The position numbers and the translations under genes are program-made. From NCBI RefSeq assembly GCF_014859555.1, contig NZ_JACUTY010000002.1, forward strand, positions 1 to 64,000: a DNA stretch of 64,000 nt. The letters run 5' to 3'. This document shows positions 61,266-64,000 of this stretch, piece after piece; the stretch's first letter is position 1; each line of letters begins with the position of its first letter. The DNA comes from Thiomicrospira sp. (lineage in GTDB: Bacteria > Pseudomonadota > Gammaproteobacteria > Thiomicrospirales > Thiomicrospiraceae). The notes under the pieces were generated by a model. That model made no database searches and had not been told where the DNA came from. It saw nothing but the letters and a program-made list of their open reading frames with translations.

Positions 61266-61808
61266 TTATTCAGGCATCACAGACGAGTGATGATGAACAA
61301 TTTTCCAATCATTATTACGGAACTCATAAACAAAAGTATAACGCGCAGGAACCTCTTTCGTACCTGACTTATCTGTCAACCGAAAAGAGTAAATCCCAGC
61401 GTCCGTTAATTTATTACAACCTTTTTTAACATTACGTTGCACAATAGTTCCAACAGGCTTTTTTTCTAAAAAATGTGAAAAATAATCTTCAATCTCAGCC
61501 AGGTTTGTTCTGGCTAAATTTGATACCGTTGGTAGCAATACGGCGTCATCAGCATAAAGCGCAGAAACGGCTTTGGGATTAAGTGTTTTTAAGGCCGCAC
61601 TCCATTTATCAAAAAGCTCTGCAGCCAACTTCTCATCTACTGGCGCACAAAAACTATGCTCGTTAGCCGACAAGGTATCTATAGGGCGAGACGAAACGCC
61701 TGTCACTAGCTGAGAAGGGGTTCTCAATGAAGTACTTAAGCTGACCCGTGCCTTATTTTGACTTTCGATACCAAGTGTTCCGGTTATGTGAACCGTTTGA
61801 TTTTTCAT
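61266..61808 (-). CDS. Iota-class carbonic anhydrase (CaMKII-AD/COG4337-like) with N-terminal extension
   Basis: 'FDKWSAALKTLNPKAVSALYADDAVLLPTVSN' and C-terminal 'RYTFVYEFRNNDWKIVHHHSSVMPE' (HHHSS signature of iota-CA). Confidence 0.78.
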   Translation of the reverse strand: MKNQTVHITGTLGIESQNKARVSLSTSLRTPSQLVTGVSSRPIDTLSANEHSFCAPVDEKLAAELFDKWSAALKTLNPKAVSALYADDAVLLPTVSNLARTNLAEIEDYFSHFLEKKPVGTIVQRNVKKGCNKLTDAGIYSFRLTDKSGTKEVPARYTFVYEFRNNDWKIVHHHSSVMPE

Positions 61809-61889
61809 TTTATTATTCCTTTTATTTGTCTTGCTAAGCCTGAAGCAAACTAACCAATAAATTAGATTAGATTAAAAACCAGCTCGACA

Positions 61890-62858
61890 CTATGTTTTGG
61901 CTGTCTGAAAGTACTCAGTACCTTTTTCAAGTAAAAACTCTAGAAATTCATTGGCTAAAATTGACAATGATTTACCCGTAGGATAAACAATATTCAGCTC
62001 TTTTTCTAACGGGAAACCTTCAACATCTAAAATAGCCAAGGGCCCTTCTACGCCCTCTATATATAGTGAGTGCTTAGGCACAACTGAAATACCCAAGCCC
62101 CCAAATACAGCATGCTTGATGGTCTCTGTACCTTCTAATGTAAGCTTTTCGTTAATGACCAAACCTTGTTGATTAAACCTTTCCTCAACCGCGGAACGAA
62201 TCCCTGAACCAACTTCTCTCATCAAAACAGGCTCTTCAGCAATGCGAGTTAATGAAATGTTTTTAACCCCAACGAGTTTATGATCTCGATGTGCAATAAA
62301 TACCAATGGATTTGGAGCGAAAGGTATAACAACGGCATCTAGTGAAGTTGGCGGCTTTTGACCCATGATGTATAAGTCATCCAGATTCTCTTCAATTCGA
62401 CTTAAAATTGTTTCTCGATTACAAACGGTAAAAGATAAATCAATATCAGGATATTTTTTTGAAAAATCACCCAGTGCTAAAGGTAAAAAATACTTTGCCG
62501 TCGTTACTACCGCGACCCTTAGACGACCTTTCCTCATACCTTTGAAATCATTTAATTTCATTTCAAGGTTTGATAGCACGTCAATCACCTGGCGACAAGA
62601 GTACGCCACCTCTTCACCTACATCTGTCAAATATATATTACGGCCGATTTGCTCATACAACGGAACATCGAGACTTTCCTGAAAACTTTTTATTTGAGTC
62701 GAAACAGTCGGTTGAGTCAAATGCAAAGCTTCAGCTGCTTTTGTAAAACTACTGTAACGTGCAACTGCTTCAAAAACCTGAATCTGACGCAAAGTCAGAT
62801 ACCGGATTAAGTGATGGCTAGAACCAAATTCCTGCGCATTTTTTGTCACATTACTCAA
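61890..62858 (-). CDS. LysR-type regulator (CbbR-like, CCM-associated)
   Basis: 'RQIQVFEAVARYSSFTKAAEALHLTQPTVSTQIKSFQESLDVPLYEQIGRNIYLT'. Confidence 0.88.
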   Translation of the reverse strand: MSNVTKNAQEFGSSHHLIRYLTLRQIQVFEAVARYSSFTKAAEALHLTQPTVSTQIKSFQESLDVPLYEQIGRNIYLTDVGEEVAYSCRQVIDVLSNLEMKLNDFKGMRKGRLRVAVVTTAKYFLPLALGDFSKKYPDIDLSFTVCNRETILSRIEENLDDLYIMGQKPPTSLDAVVIPFAPNPLVFIAHRDHKLVGVKNISLTRIAEEPVLMREVGSGIRSAVEERFNQQGLVINEKLTLEGTETIKHAVFGGLGISVVPKHSLYIEGVEGPLAILDVEGFPLEKELNIVYPTGKSLSILANEFLEFLLEKGTEYFQTAKT

Positions 62859-62867
62859 CCTTAAGAC

Positions 62868-63170
62868 TTATTTACACTTACTAGGTGTTAAAACTTCTGC
62901 ATTCAAACTAAACATAAAATAGTGATAGCCCTTTTTAACGTCTTTCATTAGTTCATCACTCACAAGACCATACTGATCTTCATTGACCATAACCATAAAT
63001 AAAATATTACTGTCCGCATCAAAGTGGCCCGATTGAACTCCCGAGTCTCCTTCTCCAGAAACATAAAAGAAAGTAAAACCTGTAATACCGACCTTTCTAA
63101 ATATTTTTTTTACGCGGTCTTCTAAGGTATTAGATGTGATTATCTGCATCAACTTTTGGTTACAAGACAT
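62868..63170 (-). CDS. PII-like protein (SbtB/CPII type)
   Basis: 100 aa ferredoxin-like PII fold pattern, directly downstream of sbtA; C-terminal 'TPSKCK'. Confidence 0.72.
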   Translation of the reverse strand: MSCNQKLMQIITSNTLEDRVKKIFRKVGITGFTFFYVSGEGDSGVQSGHFDADSNILFMVMVNEDQYGLVSDELMKDVKKGYHYFMFSLNAEVLTPSKCK

Positions 63171-63186
63171 CGTTCAAACTCCAAAA

Positions 63187-64000
63187 TTACAGGCCAATAT
63201 ACCAATTGGCAATCGAATAAAATAATGGTATGCCAATCAACACATTAAAAGGAAAGGTAACACCAAGTGCAAGAGTCAAATAATAGGATGGGTTTGCCTC
63301 TGGAATTCCCATACGCATGGCTGGCGGAACCGCTATATATGATGCACTCGCAGCCAAAATTGCTACCAGAAGCGTACCGCCGACACTAAACTCAAGCAAG
63401 GTCGCACCCACAAATATACCTATTAACCCACCAATAATGGGCATAACGATACCAAACGCAACTAGGGTGCCACCTACTTTTTTAAATGACTTCATTCTTC
63501 TCGCAGCCTCCATGCCGAGGTCTAGCAAGAATAAACAAAGAACACCCATAAAAATCTCGTGAGAGAAAGGGTAAACTTTCTGCATCGCTTCAGGACTTGC
63601 TACCGCGCCAATCACCATAGCACCTAGTAATAAAACTACACTGCCATTAGTTAAGGCCTCATGTAGCAGTGACTTCCAAGGAACGCTAGGGCTTTCAGCG
63701 TCACCCGTATTCTCAGCTAATTGTATTTGACGTCGTGCCATCGCAGCCAATAAAAGCCCGATAATTATGGCTGGTGTTTCCATCACCACCATCATAATAA
63801 TAGGGTAGGTTTCGTGACTGATTCCAGAGGCTTCTAAAAACGCAACCGCCGTTAAAAAAGTACCCGCACTTACTGAGCCATAATGCGCTGTAATTGCGGC
63901 GGCATTCATCCTATCAATACGGTCACGGAAACGTAACAACATATAACCAATAATGGGTAACAAAAAGCCTAATACCGCGGCCCAAAAAATAGATTTTATA
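63187..64000 (-). CDS. sbtA: SbtA-type sodium-dependent bicarbonate transporter, 5' end beyond the window
   Basis: 'ITAHYGSVSAGTFLTAVAFLEASGISHETYPIIMMVVMETPAIIIGLLLA' and 'GGTLLVAILAASASYIAVPPAMRMGIPEANPSYYLTLALGVTFPFNVLIGIPLF'; the frame remains open to 64000. Confidence 0.9.
   Translation of the reverse strand, partial: IKSIFWAAVLGFLLPIIGYMLLRFRDRIDRMNAAAITAHYGSVSAGTFLTAVAFLEASGISHETYPIIMMVVMETPAIIIGLLLAAMARRQIQLAENTGDAESPSVPWKSLLHEALTNGSVVLLLGAMVIGAVASPEAMQKVYPFSHEIFMGVLCLFLLDLGMEAARRMKSFKKVGGTLVAFGIVMPIIGGLIGIFVGATLLEFSVGGTLLVAILAASASYIAVPPAMRMGIPEANPSYYLTLALGVTFPFNVLIGIPLFYSIANWYIGL

Overview
64-kb chromosomal window of a sulfur-oxidiser-like autotrophic gammaproteobacterium; the gene content suggests the Thiomicrospira/Hydrogenovibrio/Thiomicrorhabdus group (inference, no search run). 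Main blocks, left to right: a partial TRAP permease and a chromate transporter; a Lys/Arg decarboxylase; a BaeSR-like two-component system; a DEAD-box helicase; a cluster of five lipoproteins; LdhA and a TRAP-type DctP; a GGDEF-EAL protein; a complete Mrp (mnhAB-C-D-E-F-G) antiporter operon; hisI and hsp20; a McrBC type IV restriction module; a co-directional Calvin/glycolysis array (tkt-gap-pgk-pyk-fba-cbbR-cbbM-cbbQ-cbbO); an RND pump; fieF and cca; a second GGDEF-EAL protein; and at the right edge a tight CO2-concentrating locus (sbtA, CPII-like PII, lysR, iota-carbonic anhydrase, rdgB/Ham1, csoS1D, mcdA, mcdB). Two observations stand out. (1) A 12-bp perfect palindrome ACCAGGCCTGGT occurs exactly 20 times, plus 5 one-mismatch copies found by eye, in both coding and intergenic DNA. 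It is HIP-like, often extends to AACCACCAGGCCTGGTGGTT, and is built into a terminator and a 46-bp palindrome beside cbbM. (2) The satellite carboxysome locus encodes an iota-CA without an obvious signal peptide. Its hydrophilic N-terminal extension carries [IV]TG motifs resembling the shell-binding motifs of CsoS2, which suggests a carboxysome-targeted iota-CA. All calls come from reading the sequence; no homology search was possible.
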